NCBI GenBank assembly: GCA_963834135.1
Contig: CAWIAN010000006.1
Span: 193,991-257,990, forward strand
DNA from: Bog-257 sp963834135
Lineage (GTDB): Bacteria > Acidobacteriota > Terriglobia > Terriglobales > Acidobacteriaceae
DNA length: 64,000 nt
Reading direction: 5' to 3'
This document shows positions 1 to 8,700 of the stretch, piece after piece. The notes below the pieces were generated by a model. The model saw only the letters and a program-made list of their open reading frames with translations. It ran no database searches and had not been told where the DNA came from. Position numbers and translations under genes: made by a program. The first letter of the stretch is position 1, and each line of letters starts with the position of its first letter.

Positions 1-2001
1 GTCGCTAGGCGGATCTTCGACGACCTGTCAGCTTGGATGCGGGACTCTTTACCAGTTGAGCCTTCAGGGCACTTTAACAACGCTACATAATTTCTGTTCG
101 GGTGGCCTGGGCTGTCCGGATGGATCAACCCCTGCCGCCCCTCTGGTGCAAGGGACCGACGGAAATTTCTACGGCACCAGGACAGTCGGCGGGCAACACG
201 GCAAGGGCGTAGCTTCAAGAACTCGTCCAGCGGCATGCTGGTGACGCTCTACAGTTTTTGCGGGCTGGCAAACTGTGGAGATGGAGCGCAGCCCTTTGCG
301 GGACTGGTGCAGGGCACTGACGGAAACTTCTATGGCACAGCGACGGCCGGCGGTACCGGGTGGGTCAGCCCCTGCCTCAACACCAACAGCGCAACAGTAT
401 ACGGTACTGTCTTCAAAGTCACTCCGAGCGGCGTGCTGACCACGATTCACAAGTTTTGTTTGCAAACGAATTGCACCGACGGCGCAAATCCCTACGGCAC
501 ACTGGTGCAGGGCACCGACGGCAATTTCTATGGGACTACGTTCGCCGGCGGAGCCAACCAGGTAGGCGAGGTTTATCGAATTAGTCCTGCTGGAGATTTT
601 GCCGTGATCGCCAACTTCAGTCCTACTGTCGGCGGCGCACCCTTCGCGGGCGTTATACAGGCGACGGACGGCAATCTGTATGGAACGAACTATTTCGGTG
701 GCGGACAAAACAATGCGGGGACGATCTATATGGTCCCGACAACGGGCGGCGTGCCCAATGTCCTTCATACCTTTGAAGGCACGGATGGAAATTATCCGAA
801 AGCAAGCCTGGTGCAAACGTCTAACGGAACTCTGTACGGGACCGCGAGTAGCGGGGGACAGAATAGTGAAGGAATTCTGTTCAGCCTGTCGGGCCCGGCG
901 CCCACCGCGGCTCAATTCGTTCCAGTCACGCCTTGCCGCCTGGTCGACACACGCCAGAACGGCGGAGCGCCGATCCAGGGAGGCACCTGGCAGACATTCA
1001 CGCTGCCAACACTGGGCGGCTGCAACATCCCACCAACCGCAACCGCTTATTCGCTCAATGTAACCGTCATCCCCCAAGGACGCTTGGGATATCTGACGAT
1101 CTGGCCCACGGGCCGGAGCCAGCCCAATGTCTCAACCATGAACTCAACGGATGGCAGGGTGAAAGCTAACGCCGCGATCGTTCCGGCCGGATCGAGCGGC
1201 GCGGTGAACGTGTTTGCCAGCAATACGACGAACGTGCTCCTCGATATCGACGGATACTTCACCACTCCCGGCGGAAGCACCTACCAGTTCTATCCACTCA
1301 CGCCCTGCCGAATCATCGACACCCGGGGCGGGCAAAATGGAGGGACGCTGCAGGCGGGCGTAGAACGCGATTACCTGATCTCCGGCAAGTGCGGCGTACC
1401 CGCCGATGCCATCGCATACTCGTTCAACGTGACCGCGCTGCCGACCCAGGGGAGCCTGGATTACCTGACCGTGTGGCCCCAGGGCACACCGCAGCCAACG
1501 GTCTCGACGTTGAACGACAACACCGGAACCAATGTGGCGAACGCGGCCATCGTGCCTGCGGGCAGCGCCGGCACCACGGCGTTTTACGCTCACAACCATG
1601 ACACCAACCTGTTGCTGGACGTGAACGGCTACTTCGCGGCAGCCGGTCAGGCAGGCCTGTCTCTGTATGCGGTTGCGCCTTGCCGGGTGCTGGATACGCG
1701 GCAGAACAACGGACAGCCTTTCCAGGGAGAGAAGACGGTCGGCGTGGTGGACAGCTCGTGTGCTCCGCCGGCCGCGGCACAGGGCTACGTGTTCAATGCT
1801 ACTGTGGTTCCACCCGCCGCCTGGGCTTTGAGCTTGTGGCCCGACGGACACAGCAACCCACTTTCTCAACGCTGAATGCGATCGACGGCACATCACGGCG
1901 AAAACATGGCAATTGTGCCGACAGCCAACGGATCGATTGACGCGTTTGCTTCGGCGTTAACGCACTTGCTGCTCGACATCTCCGGCTATTTCGCGCCATA
2001 G
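1..2001 (+). pseudogene. Secreted repeat protein (TIGR03803-type) with C-terminal VDTR domains, 5' partial and frameshifted
   Basis: The protein has repeats of the form LVQGTDGNFYGT..GG, the TIGR03803 extracellular repeat, followed by three domains that each begin with a (T/A)PCR(L/I/V)(V/I/L)DTR motif at about 925, 1300 and 1675. The longest uninterrupted frame is 235-1875. The same repeat is readable from base 2 in another frame, so the gene enters from outside the window. It crosses frames near 211, where one base appears missing between GVA and FKNSSSG. Near 1855 the frame is lost (STLNAIDG is in frame 3) and near 1890 it is regained (AIVPTANG, ending SGYFAP at 2001). Family members are predicted secreted and their function is unknown. 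It could be a decayed gene or an intact gene with sequencing indels. Confidence 0.75.
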
Positions 2002-2042
2002 AGAGCGTTAGCCCGTATGCGGCAAGGGGGGAAAGGCGACGG

Positions 2043-3614
2043 TTAGCTTGCGGTCTGCGCCTTCGCCTTCTGCCGCACCTGCTGCTGTTCCAGCGCCAGC
2101 TTGTACGCCACATAGTACTTGTAGATATTGCCGACGTAGGTCACCGTCTCCTGACCAATGTCCTTTGCTGCGACCAGTTCTACGTTGCCGAACCACACAT
2201 TCGGATTCAAGCCCATGTCCGCGGCTTCCTTGCGCAGGCGGGCGATGCGGTTGGGACCGGCATTGTAGCTGGCGAATACCATGAGGGTGCGGTTCATGGG
2301 ATCAATCTTAGGATCGTTGAAGTAGGTATCGGCGATGTTGCGCAGCATCTTGGCGCCGGCATGGATGTTGGGATCGGCCTGCAGGACGCTGGGGATGCTG
2401 ATGGGCGCTGCTGCTGCATATTTCGGCTGCACCTGCATGATGCCGACCGCTCCGACCGGACTGCGTTCGCTCTGGTTGAGCTTCGATTCCTGGTAACCCT
2501 GGGCCGCCAGCATCAGGTAGTCAAAGTTGTATTCCGCTGCATACTTCTTGAACAGGTCGATGGTCTGCAGAAACTTCTCCATGTCCTTCTGCGAGGTAGC
2601 GTCGGTCACCCACTTGGTGTTCTGCAGATAACGCCGGATGAGAGTGTTGCCGAACGACGTTCCTGCGGCGTGGGTGGCAACGTATTCGTCGACCAACTGC
2701 TTGAATTGGGGATTGTCCTTGCGCATGGGAAACGCCATGCTGATATTGGTGGCAATGGGGGACGAGGGATAGGTCTTCAGGTTGTCGAAGACTTTCGACC
2801 ACAACTGCGCTCGCGCCGTAGTGGTCACGGTCGCCGGCAGCAGGCCGCCGTGTACCATCTGAATGAGGTCGTCCTCGTTCAGGTTTTTGTCCGCTTCTTT
2901 CAGGTTGATGGGAGGCTTGCCCGCCTTTTTCAATTCAGCGTTGATCTTCTGGAGGTTCTGGTAATAGGTGGTTAGCGGATTGACGTAAATCGTCTTGCCC
3001 GAAAGATCGGCGGTACCGTTCACCTCTCCGAAATCCGGCCCACTGATGACAACCTGGTCGACGCCCGTCTGGATCGGCGACGAGAAGGACACAATCTTTT
3101 CGCGCTCGGGAGTGATGACGATGCCGTTGGCAATGATGTCGCCCATTCCGTCCCTCAGCGCCCCTTCGGCCTGCGCTGGGGTTACCGGCAGGAAGCTGAC
3201 CTTCAGCCCGGGATTTCCCAGCTTCAGCTTCTGATTGACGAAGCGCTGAAAGTCTTCCATGGTTTCGTACATCACACCGCGAGGCTGACCCTGGTCATAG
3301 AAGAAGCCGATGGGGTTCAGGATGACGAGCGCGCGGATGTTGCGGCGCTTTACCATCTCGTCCAGATCGCCGGTGTGCTTGCTGAAATTCAGCGGCAGCA
3401 TCAGGCTGTTGTCGGGTGGAGGCAGCTCATCCGGAGAGTTTGTAGCTTGTGTGGTCTGCGCCGATTCGCCTAATGGCTGCGCGGCCGGAGTGGGAGATTC
3501 GGAATTGGCGGGCGCCGGTGCCTGCTTCTTGCCACAACCCATCAGAAGCAGCACAGAGAAAACAGCCCCTAACAACGAAAGACGGATGCGATATGCCTGA
3601 CTATCGTTGAGCAT
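2043..3614 (-). CDS. mltF: MltF-like membrane-bound lytic murein transglycosylase (lipoprotein)
   Basis: This 523-residue protein is predicted to cleave peptidoglycan glycan strands non-hydrolytically at the inner face of the outer membrane. The start at 3614 gives a signal peptide with lipobox LLMGC (Cys27); the open frame runs on to 3743 but those residues lack signal-peptide character. Residues about 85-330 resemble a bacterial family 3 solute-binding domain, which in MltF modulates activity. Residues about 355-510 form the lytic transglycosylase domain, with the likely catalytic Glu376 in QGYQES and a GIMQVQP motif. That domain order is the MltF signature. A Pro/Ala-rich linker of about 40 residues follows the lipid-anchored Cys. 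The gene converges on the frameshifted repeat protein, 41 bp away. Confidence 0.88.
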   Translation of the reverse strand: MLNDSQAYRIRLSLLGAVFSVLLLMGCGKKQAPAPANSESPTPAAQPLGESAQTTQATNSPDELPPPDNSLMLPLNFSKHTGDLDEMVKRRNIRALVILNPIGFFYDQGQPRGVMYETMEDFQRFVNQKLKLGNPGLKVSFLPVTPAQAEGALRDGMGDIIANGIVITPEREKIVSFSSPIQTGVDQVVISGPDFGEVNGTADLSGKTIYVNPLTTYYQNLQKINAELKKAGKPPINLKEADKNLNEDDLIQMVHGGLLPATVTTTARAQLWSKVFDNLKTYPSSPIATNISMAFPMRKDNPQFKQLVDEYVATHAAGTSFGNTLIRRYLQNTKWVTDATSQKDMEKFLQTIDLFKKYAAEYNFDYLMLAAQGYQESKLNQSERSPVGAVGIMQVQPKYAAAAPISIPSVLQADPNIHAGAKMLRNIADTYFNDPKIDPMNRTLMVFASYNAGPNRIARLRKEAADMGLNPNVWFGNVELVAAKDIGQETVTYVGNIYKYYVAYKLALEQQQVRQKAKAQTAS

Positions 3615-3755
3615 TTTTACTGTCCGGCAACAATGTACCGAATCCGGAGCGAAATGTTGAGGAAATTTAGTTGCAGGGGCCAGCCGAAACAGGACCATCG
3701 CAGGCGACTCGTCGGCTGCGCCGCCTCGCCTCGGCTCCAACATACAAGGGACGGC

Positions 3756-3775
3756 GGCACGGCTTCAGCCGTGCC
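3756..3775. repeat. Intergenic hairpin repeat GGCACGGCT..AGCCGTGCC, copy 1
   Basis: A perfect 9-bp-arm palindrome, GGCACGGCTTCAGCCGTGCC, followed by CTTTCAAAG. The same element is found at 10049-10069 (followed by CTTTCAAG) and, with one G-U pair, at 13084-13103. It lies between the HAD phosphatase and the mltF-like gene. Such dispersed palindromes are known from acidobacterial intergenic regions. There is no U-tract, so it is not a standard intrinsic terminator. Confidence 0.75.
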
Positions 3776-3801
3776 CTTTCAAAGCCATTCATCGCCGAAG
3801 G

Positions 3802-4647
3802 CTAGTCTGCGGTGGCCGCGCGCGCCTCTTCCAGCGGCATTGCCGTGGGGACGATGGTCAGCATGTCGGTCTGCACCTTGTCCCATTGCTGGATCAGCAG
3901 GCCTTTGTCTTCGAACGCTCCGCGAATCGTAGCCGTGTCCCAACCCACAACCTCTTCGAGGATGGGCACCAGGATCGCGAGCGCACTGTCGCTGATCACC
4001 GAACGCTTGGCGATCGGCGCCAGGTACCGGTTCTCCGAGACGGCAATGGTGAAGCCGTCGCGCCGGTTGATGTGCAGCATGACGTGAATGTCCGAGCTGC
4101 CATCGCCGACATACACAATGCGGTCCGGCCCGGTGCGCAGCGTCTCCAGCAACTGATCGATGACGGCAACCTTGCCGTAGCCGGCAGTCACCTGCTTGAT
4201 GCGCTCGATCTCGCCGTCGGCGTTGTACTCGAACTCCGTGCCGAAGATGTGGTCAGGCGGAATGATGCCTTCGAGAGCCGAGCGGATTACTTCCACCGGG
4301 CCCGCCGAGATCACGTAGAAATCGAAGTGAAATCCCTCGACCTCTTCCGACAGAAAGCGGTAGAGCAAGTCGATGTTCGGCTTCAGACGCACGTGCTTGC
4401 CGGCTTCGTACAGATGCTCTGGGCGAACCTTGGACCTGAACTCGGGGTCGTGCAGCAGCAGATAGGCGAGCTCGCCCCCCTGCTGCACCAGATTGAGCTT
4501 GGTCATCCCGGTGGTCTTGCGCTCGAACTCGCTGGCAGAAATTCCGAGCAACTCGGCCAACACGTAGCCCGAGTCGTTGAAGCTCAACGTCTGGTCAAAA
4601 TCGCTGGCGAAGATGTAGCGCTTCCTGGGTTGTATCTTTTCCTGCAT
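3802..4647 (-). CDS. HAD-superfamily phosphatase (phosphoserine-phosphatase-like)
   Basis: The protein begins close to motif I, DFDQT (Asp16 nucleophile and Asp18), and carries a downstream GDGSSD motif (motif IV), the signature of Mg-dependent HAD phosphatases of the PSP/MtnX/HisB-like group. Between them a motif II-like serine lies in YVISAGP. The length of 281 residues is in the family range. The open frame extends upstream to 4995, but those residues are Arg-rich and unlike the family. ATG at 4647 is preferred; 4683 and 4719 are alternatives, and no start has a strong ribosome binding site. The substrate cannot be named from sequence. It is flanked by unrelated genes and is probably monocistronic. 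Confidence 0.75.
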   Translation of the reverse strand: MQEKIQPRKRYIFASDFDQTLSFNDSGYVLAELLGISASEFERKTTGMTKLNLVQQGGELAYLLLHDPEFRSKVRPEHLYEAGKHVRLKPNIDLLYRFLSEEVEGFHFDFYVISAGPVEVIRSALEGIIPPDHIFGTEFEYNADGEIERIKQVTAGYGKVAVIDQLLETLRTGPDRIVYVGDGSSDIHVMLHINRRDGFTIAVSENRYLAPIAKRSVISDSALAILVPILEEVVGWDTATIRGAFEDKGLLIQQWDKVQTDMLTIVPTAMPLEEARAATAD

Positions 4648-4965
4648 AAGCTCGAATTCAGGTAAATCGTTTCGCTGGTGCATACGCACACGCAGCCCTC
4701 GTAAGCTGTCACTTGGCATCGTTACATGATTAGATTCGAGCTGTGGTTGAAGGATGATGAAATCGCCGCAAAATCGAGTAAGCAGCTCTGGAATGAGGTG
4801 GTTATGGCCGCCGAATTCCTGCCGCATCAGCTGGTTTACTCGGTGCTTGTCAGCGCCGCCCCAACTGAGCGGAAACCATTTCTTCGGCTCGCGTGACCTT
4901 CTGCGCGCGGCGCTCCGGTCAGGAATTTCCTTTGGTTTTTGAAATGCGCAAAGGAAAGTCCGGGT

Positions 4966-4971
4966 TATAAT
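4966..4971 (+). promoter_or_regulatory. Possible -10 element upstream of the second repeat protein
   Basis: A perfect TATAAT lies 104 bases before the ATG at 5076. The best -35-like hexamer, TTGAAA at 4939-4944, is 21 bp away, which is too far, so this is a weak call. The rest of the 4648-5075 gap shows no other convincing element except the ribosome binding site GAAGGAG at 5061-5067. Confidence 0.3.
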
Positions 4972-5075
4972 CCTTCGGCTTAACCGGCCCACCAAAGCAC
5001 TTCATAAGCGGAAAGAATCGCCCAGGCATCAATCGCGGTCGTCAGTGGTCGTTTTTCGAAGAAGGAGACCTTGTG

Positions 5076-6341
5076 ATGAAGCAGTCTCAAACTTCCCAAA
5101 AACTTTTGCGCGGTGTCTACCCCGTGACTTTCGTGCTGGCGATACTATGCGCCTGCGTTACGATCACCAATCTGCCTGCCCAGGCGCAGACCTACACCGT
5201 CCTTCACGCCTTCACAGACGCGGAGGGCGCGATTCCGACCAGCACGCTGATCTTTGACCGTGCGGGCAAGCTCTATGGAACCACCGAATACGGTGGACCA
5301 AACAACCAGGGCGGTATATTTCAGCTCAAACCGGCCGGGTCGGGATGGGTCTATAGCCAGTTGCACAACTTCGGCCCGCAACTCAGTGGCGGGGTTGACC
5401 CAGTGAACTACGGAGGTTTGACGATCGGCCCGGACGGCACTATCTACGGCACTACGGCTTCCGGTGGCCTGTTGGACTGCGGACAATCGTATTGCGGCCT
5501 GGTGTTCCGGTTGAGGCCTCCGGCCACGGTATGCAAGGCGGTCTCCTGCCTCTGGAACTACACGGTCGTTCATCCGTTCGCCGGCGACGTTAAATCCCCC
5601 ATGGGGAGCATCATCTTCGACCAGGCAGGAAACATGTACGGCACCGGCGAATTTGGAAGCTTCTACAAACTCTCGCCTTCGGGTGGAAGCTGGAACGAAA
5701 GCAACATCTATAACTCCGCCATAGTGAACTACGCCGGAATGGTGGTGGACAGCCAGGGGAATCTTTATGCTGTCTCGGCCGAAAATTCTGGCGCCGACGG
5801 CAACAACTACGGTGCGGTTATTGAACTTTCGCCAACGTCGTCGGGATATGTCGAGAGCGTGATCTATCAGTTTAACGGCAGCATCGACGGCGCTACACCG
5901 ATCGGAGGTTTGACCATCGACGCTGCGGGAAATCTGTACGGATCGACGAGCACCCGCGGCAGCGGAGGGGGAGGCACCATCTTCGAGTTATCGCCATCCG
6001 GCAGCGGATGGACGTTTCACGTCATTTGCGAACTCTCCGGCATAGCGAATAGCGGCCCGCAAAGCGCACTAACGCTAGACAGCCTGGGAAATCTGTATGG
6101 CACCACCTACACCGGCGGCGCCAATCAGAGTGGCTCAGTTGTCAAAGCGAGCCGAAATGGAAACAATTGGACATGCAGTGATCTGCATGACTTTGAGCCG
6201 GGCAGCAACGGCCTGTTGCCTGTTGGCGGCGTGACGCTCGACTCACAAGGCAATCTCTACGGCACAACAACAGCCGGCGGAAACCAGAATCAGCGTTACC
6301 CGTACCCTGGCGACGGCGTCATCTGGGAGATCACGCAGTAA
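5076..6341 (+). CDS. Secreted GNLYGTT-repeat protein (TIGR03803 family)
   Basis: A 421-residue protein with a Sec signal peptide (hydrophobic core VTFVLAILCAC, likely cut after AQA near residue 35). It then has about nine copies of a 35-50-residue repeat whose core is G(N/K)(L/M)YGTT..GG, alternating with F(E/Q)LSPSGSGW segments. This is the TIGR03803 pattern, expected to form a beta-rich, propeller-like extracellular structure of unknown function. ATG 5076 has the well placed ribosome binding site GAAGGAG at 5061-5067; GTG at 5073 is less likely. It is the intact paralogue of the frameshifted gene at 1-2001 and of the gene at 30296-31516, but lacks the VDTR C-terminal domains of the former. 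Confidence 0.85.
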   Translation: MKQSQTSQKLLRGVYPVTFVLAILCACVTITNLPAQAQTYTVLHAFTDAEGAIPTSTLIFDRAGKLYGTTEYGGPNNQGGIFQLKPAGSGWVYSQLHNFGPQLSGGVDPVNYGGLTIGPDGTIYGTTASGGLLDCGQSYCGLVFRLRPPATVCKAVSCLWNYTVVHPFAGDVKSPMGSIIFDQAGNMYGTGEFGSFYKLSPSGGSWNESNIYNSAIVNYAGMVVDSQGNLYAVSAENSGADGNNYGAVIELSPTSSGYVESVIYQFNGSIDGATPIGGLTIDAAGNLYGSTSTRGSGGGGTIFELSPSGSGWTFHVICELSGIANSGPQSALTLDSLGNLYGTTYTGGANQSGSVVKASRNGNNWTCSDLHDFEPGSNGLLPVGGVTLDSQGNLYGTTTAGGNQNQRYPYPGDGVIWEITQ

Positions 6342-6403
6342 CGCGTTTCAGTCGCGCTGAAAACTAGCCATACCCCATAGTTCGTAATCAAGCGACGGGC
6401 GCC

Positions 6404-6584
6404 CCGGGCCTCGCGGTTTCGAGACCCGGGAGAGCTTAGTCGCACGCCTGTGTGGGAGATAACACCGTAGAGTCCGGGTGAAGGTTGAAACCCCCATGTC
6501 TCGAAAATCGCGAGACATGCACGCCGAGCCGAAGGCTGCGGTTCGTCGCGATTAAAATCCCCAGGTCTCGAACACCGCGAGACC
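6404..6584. repeat. Three related hairpins with TCTCG/CGAGA arms
   Basis: The gap 6342-6601 holds three copies of one palindromic unit. Copy 1, 6404-6431, is in opposite orientation (CCTCGCGGTTTCGAGACCCG). Copy 2, 6496-6520, has arms CATGTCTCG and CGAGACATG. Copy 3, 6564-6584, has arms GGTCTCG and CGAGACC. The loops are short and A/C-rich. Copy 3 begins 17 bases beyond the alcohol dehydrogenase stop and could cap that mRNA, although no U-tract follows. Otherwise no gene is seen in this gap. Confidence 0.7.
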
Positions 6585-6601
6585 CGGGGCACTCGTCAGC
6601 T

Positions 6602-7621
6602 TTACATCGTCAGCACAACCCGAAACTGAGCATTCCCGCTCATCATGCGCGTGTAAGCTTCGGCCGCTTTTTCCAGGGGATAGGTCTCGATCATCGCGCG
6701 CACGCCGCTGAGCACCGAGAAGTGCAGGGTGTCTTCGGAATCGGCCGGCGTTCCCGACCACCAGCCCTGGATGGAGCGGCTTCCGGCAATGAGCTGTATC
6801 GGAGTGACCTCGATGGCATCGGGCCCGGCGCCGACCACCATGAGGGTACCGTTCGGGGCCAAGCCGTCGATCAACTGCGACATGGCTTTCGAGCTTGGCG
6901 CCGTAGCCAGGATCACCCGTGCACCACCGAGCTTCTGCAATTCTTCCGCTGCGTTTGCCGCCTGGCTGTCTAGATAAGCGTGCGCGCCCAGTTTCTTGGC
7001 CAGCGCCGCGTTTTCCGGACCGCGTCCGATGGCGACAACCTCATAACCAAACTTGCTTGCGAATTGAATGCCCAGGTGGCCCAGGCCGCCGACACCCTGT
7101 ACCGCCACCACGTCGCCGGGCATAGCGCCGCTGTGACGCAGGGCGTTGTAGGTGGTAATCCCGGCGCAGAGCAGCGGGGCAGCGTCGACATCCTTCAGAC
7201 CCTCCGGGATCTCCGCCAGGGCCTCGACGGGAGCAATCATGTACTGCGCGTAGCCGCCGTCGTAACTGATGCCGCAAACCTTCACGTTGCGGCAATTGCG
7301 GAAATCGCCGCGCCGGCACTCACGACACGTATTGTCCTGGCCGCCATGCCAGCCCACGCCGACGCGTTGGCCTTTCTTCCAGACGGAAACGCCCTGGCCC
7401 ACTTCATCGACGACGCCGGCAACTTCGTGTCCCGGGACGCGCGGATATTCAATGCCCGGCCACTGCCCGTCTTTCGTAAGCGAGTCGCTGTGGCAAACGC
7501 CACAAGCCTGCACCTTGATCCGCACATGTCCCGGCCCAGGCGCCGGAATTTCGCGTTCAACGATCTCAAAATCCGCTCCTGGCTTTGCAACCTGTGCCAC
7601 CTTCATCGTTTTCGCTGCCAT
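6602..7621 (-). CDS. Zinc-dependent alcohol dehydrogenase
   Basis: A 339-residue medium-chain NAD(P)-dependent dehydrogenase. The catalytic zinc site is visible as CGVCHSD (Cys43) and GHE (His65-Glu66). The Rossmann dinucleotide-binding loop is GVGGLGHLG. The structural-zinc lobe reads DNTCRECRRGDFRNC, with three cysteines where relatives have four; the first position appears replaced by Asp/Asn. The start at 7621 is set by the ribosome binding site GGGAGG eight to nine bases upstream; the frame runs on to 7885 without family similarity. Substrate preference (primary alcohol, aldehyde reduction) cannot be read from sequence. No partner gene is adjacent. Confidence 0.88.
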   Translation of the reverse strand: MAAKTMKVAQVAKPGADFEIVEREIPAPGPGHVRIKVQACGVCHSDSLTKDGQWPGIEYPRVPGHEVAGVVDEVGQGVSVWKKGQRVGVGWHGGQDNTCRECRRGDFRNCRNVKVCGISYDGGYAQYMIAPVEALAEIPEGLKDVDAAPLLCAGITTYNALRHSGAMPGDVVAVQGVGGLGHLGIQFASKFGYEVVAIGRGPENAALAKKLGAHAYLDSQAANAAEELQKLGGARVILATAPSSKAMSQLIDGLAPNGTLMVVGAGPDAIEVTPIQLIAGSRSIQGWWSGTPADSEDTLHFSVLSGVRAMIETYPLEKAAEAYTRMMSGNAQFRVVLTM

Positions 7622-7992
7622 GCATCCTCCCACGTTCAAATTTGAATGAATTTTGTAAAGCAGATTGATGTACTGTGTCGGTAGATTCCGCAAACAACAG
7701 TTCGGCTTCGTTAAAAAGACGTGACACTGGCGACGTACCACCGGTTCGATCCTCACCGGCGATTCGAATCCGGGGCGCCAGACAGCTTGATTTCGAGGCA
7801 TCGTGCTTGTCAAGGAACGGTGCGACGATCGATCCCGACTCATTCGAAAACCGCGAGTGAGTGCGCACTCCGGTGGTTGCTTCATGTCCAGGTTTAAACT
7901 GCTGGTTCCAGATCCAGAGAAGCTGGAGCTGGAGACATTGCATTACAGGCCGGTAGAACTTCCAAAGAGACTCGCGGGCGAAAGGCGGAGCT
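7622..7992. other. Intergenic gap (371 bp)
   Basis: The region lies between the divergent alcohol dehydrogenase and DUF6629 genes, so it should contain both promoters, but no convincing -35/-10 pair was found. It contains two T-arm-like strings, GGTTCGATCC at 7743-7752 and GATTCGAATCC at 7761-7771, without the rest of a tRNA. No protein-coding evidence was seen. Confidence 0.4.
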
Positions 7993-8655
7993 ATGTGTTT
8001 CTCGGCGACAGCAAACTTCGTGGGTAGTGGCGTTCTAGCCGCCGTTGGCGTGGTCACGTTAACGAAGGTGAAGCACCGGCGCGAGCTGCTTTTCGCCGCG
8101 TTACCGCTGCTGTTTGCTATTCACCAGTTCATCGAGGGATTCGTCTGGCTGGGACTGGATGGGATCCTCTCACCTACGGTGACGCACGACATGGGGGCTG
8201 CATTCATGTTGTACGCGCAGGGGCTGCTTCCGTTCCTGCTGCCGCTCAGTGTGCTGCTGTTCGAGCCCGACGTGAAGAGCCGGAGACGCATGCTGCCGTT
8301 TCTGGCCGTGGGTGTCGCAACGACGCTTTATATACTATGGGCGCTGACCGCATACCCGACCGAGGTGTACGTCAGAGTTAACAGCATCGTCTACATCAAT
8401 CAGGCGACCAATAACACGCTGGTTGCCGTGGTCTACGTCATTGCGACGTGTGGCTCGCTGTTTTTCTCAAAGGTCAGACCTATGGTCGCTTTCGGCGTGG
8501 CGAATTTAGCCATTCTTCTGGTCGTAATGGCAGTCAAACGCTATGCCTTCACGTCTTTGTGGTGTGCTTACGCGGCAGTGGCGAGCGTGATCATCCTCGC
8601 CTACTTCTGGAGAAGCGCCGCGGAGCGGCCTTTCCTCTACGCAGAGTCTTTGTAG
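7993..8655 (+). CDS. DUF6629 family membrane protein
   Basis: The protein starts with MCFSATANF, the conserved N-terminus of the DUF6629 family, and has about seven predicted membrane-spanning segments over 220 residues (for example residues 10-25, 32-50, 65-90 and 95-115). Function is unknown for the family. The ATG at 7993 is preceded by an AAAGGCGGAG-type ribosome binding site. It is followed after 45 bp by the convergent MacB-type permease gene. Confidence 0.75.
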   Translation: MCFSATANFVGSGVLAAVGVVTLTKVKHRRELLFAALPLLFAIHQFIEGFVWLGLDGILSPTVTHDMGAAFMLYAQGLLPFLLPLSVLLFEPDVKSRRRMLPFLAVGVATTLYILWALTAYPTEVYVRVNSIVYINQATNNTLVAVVYVIATCGSLFFSKVRPMVAFGVANLAILLVVMAVKRYAFTSLWCAYAAVASVIILAYFWRSAAERPFLYAESL

Positions 8656-8700
8656 AGACACCCAAACCTTGATAAGAAAGTTGGAGAAGTATCGCGAGAG

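Noticed and set aside
7743..7771. Two T-arm-like strings (GGTTCGATCC and GATTCGAATCC) suggesting a degraded tRNA
   Set aside because: No acceptor, D or anticodon stem could be built around them on either strand, so chance similarity is more likely.
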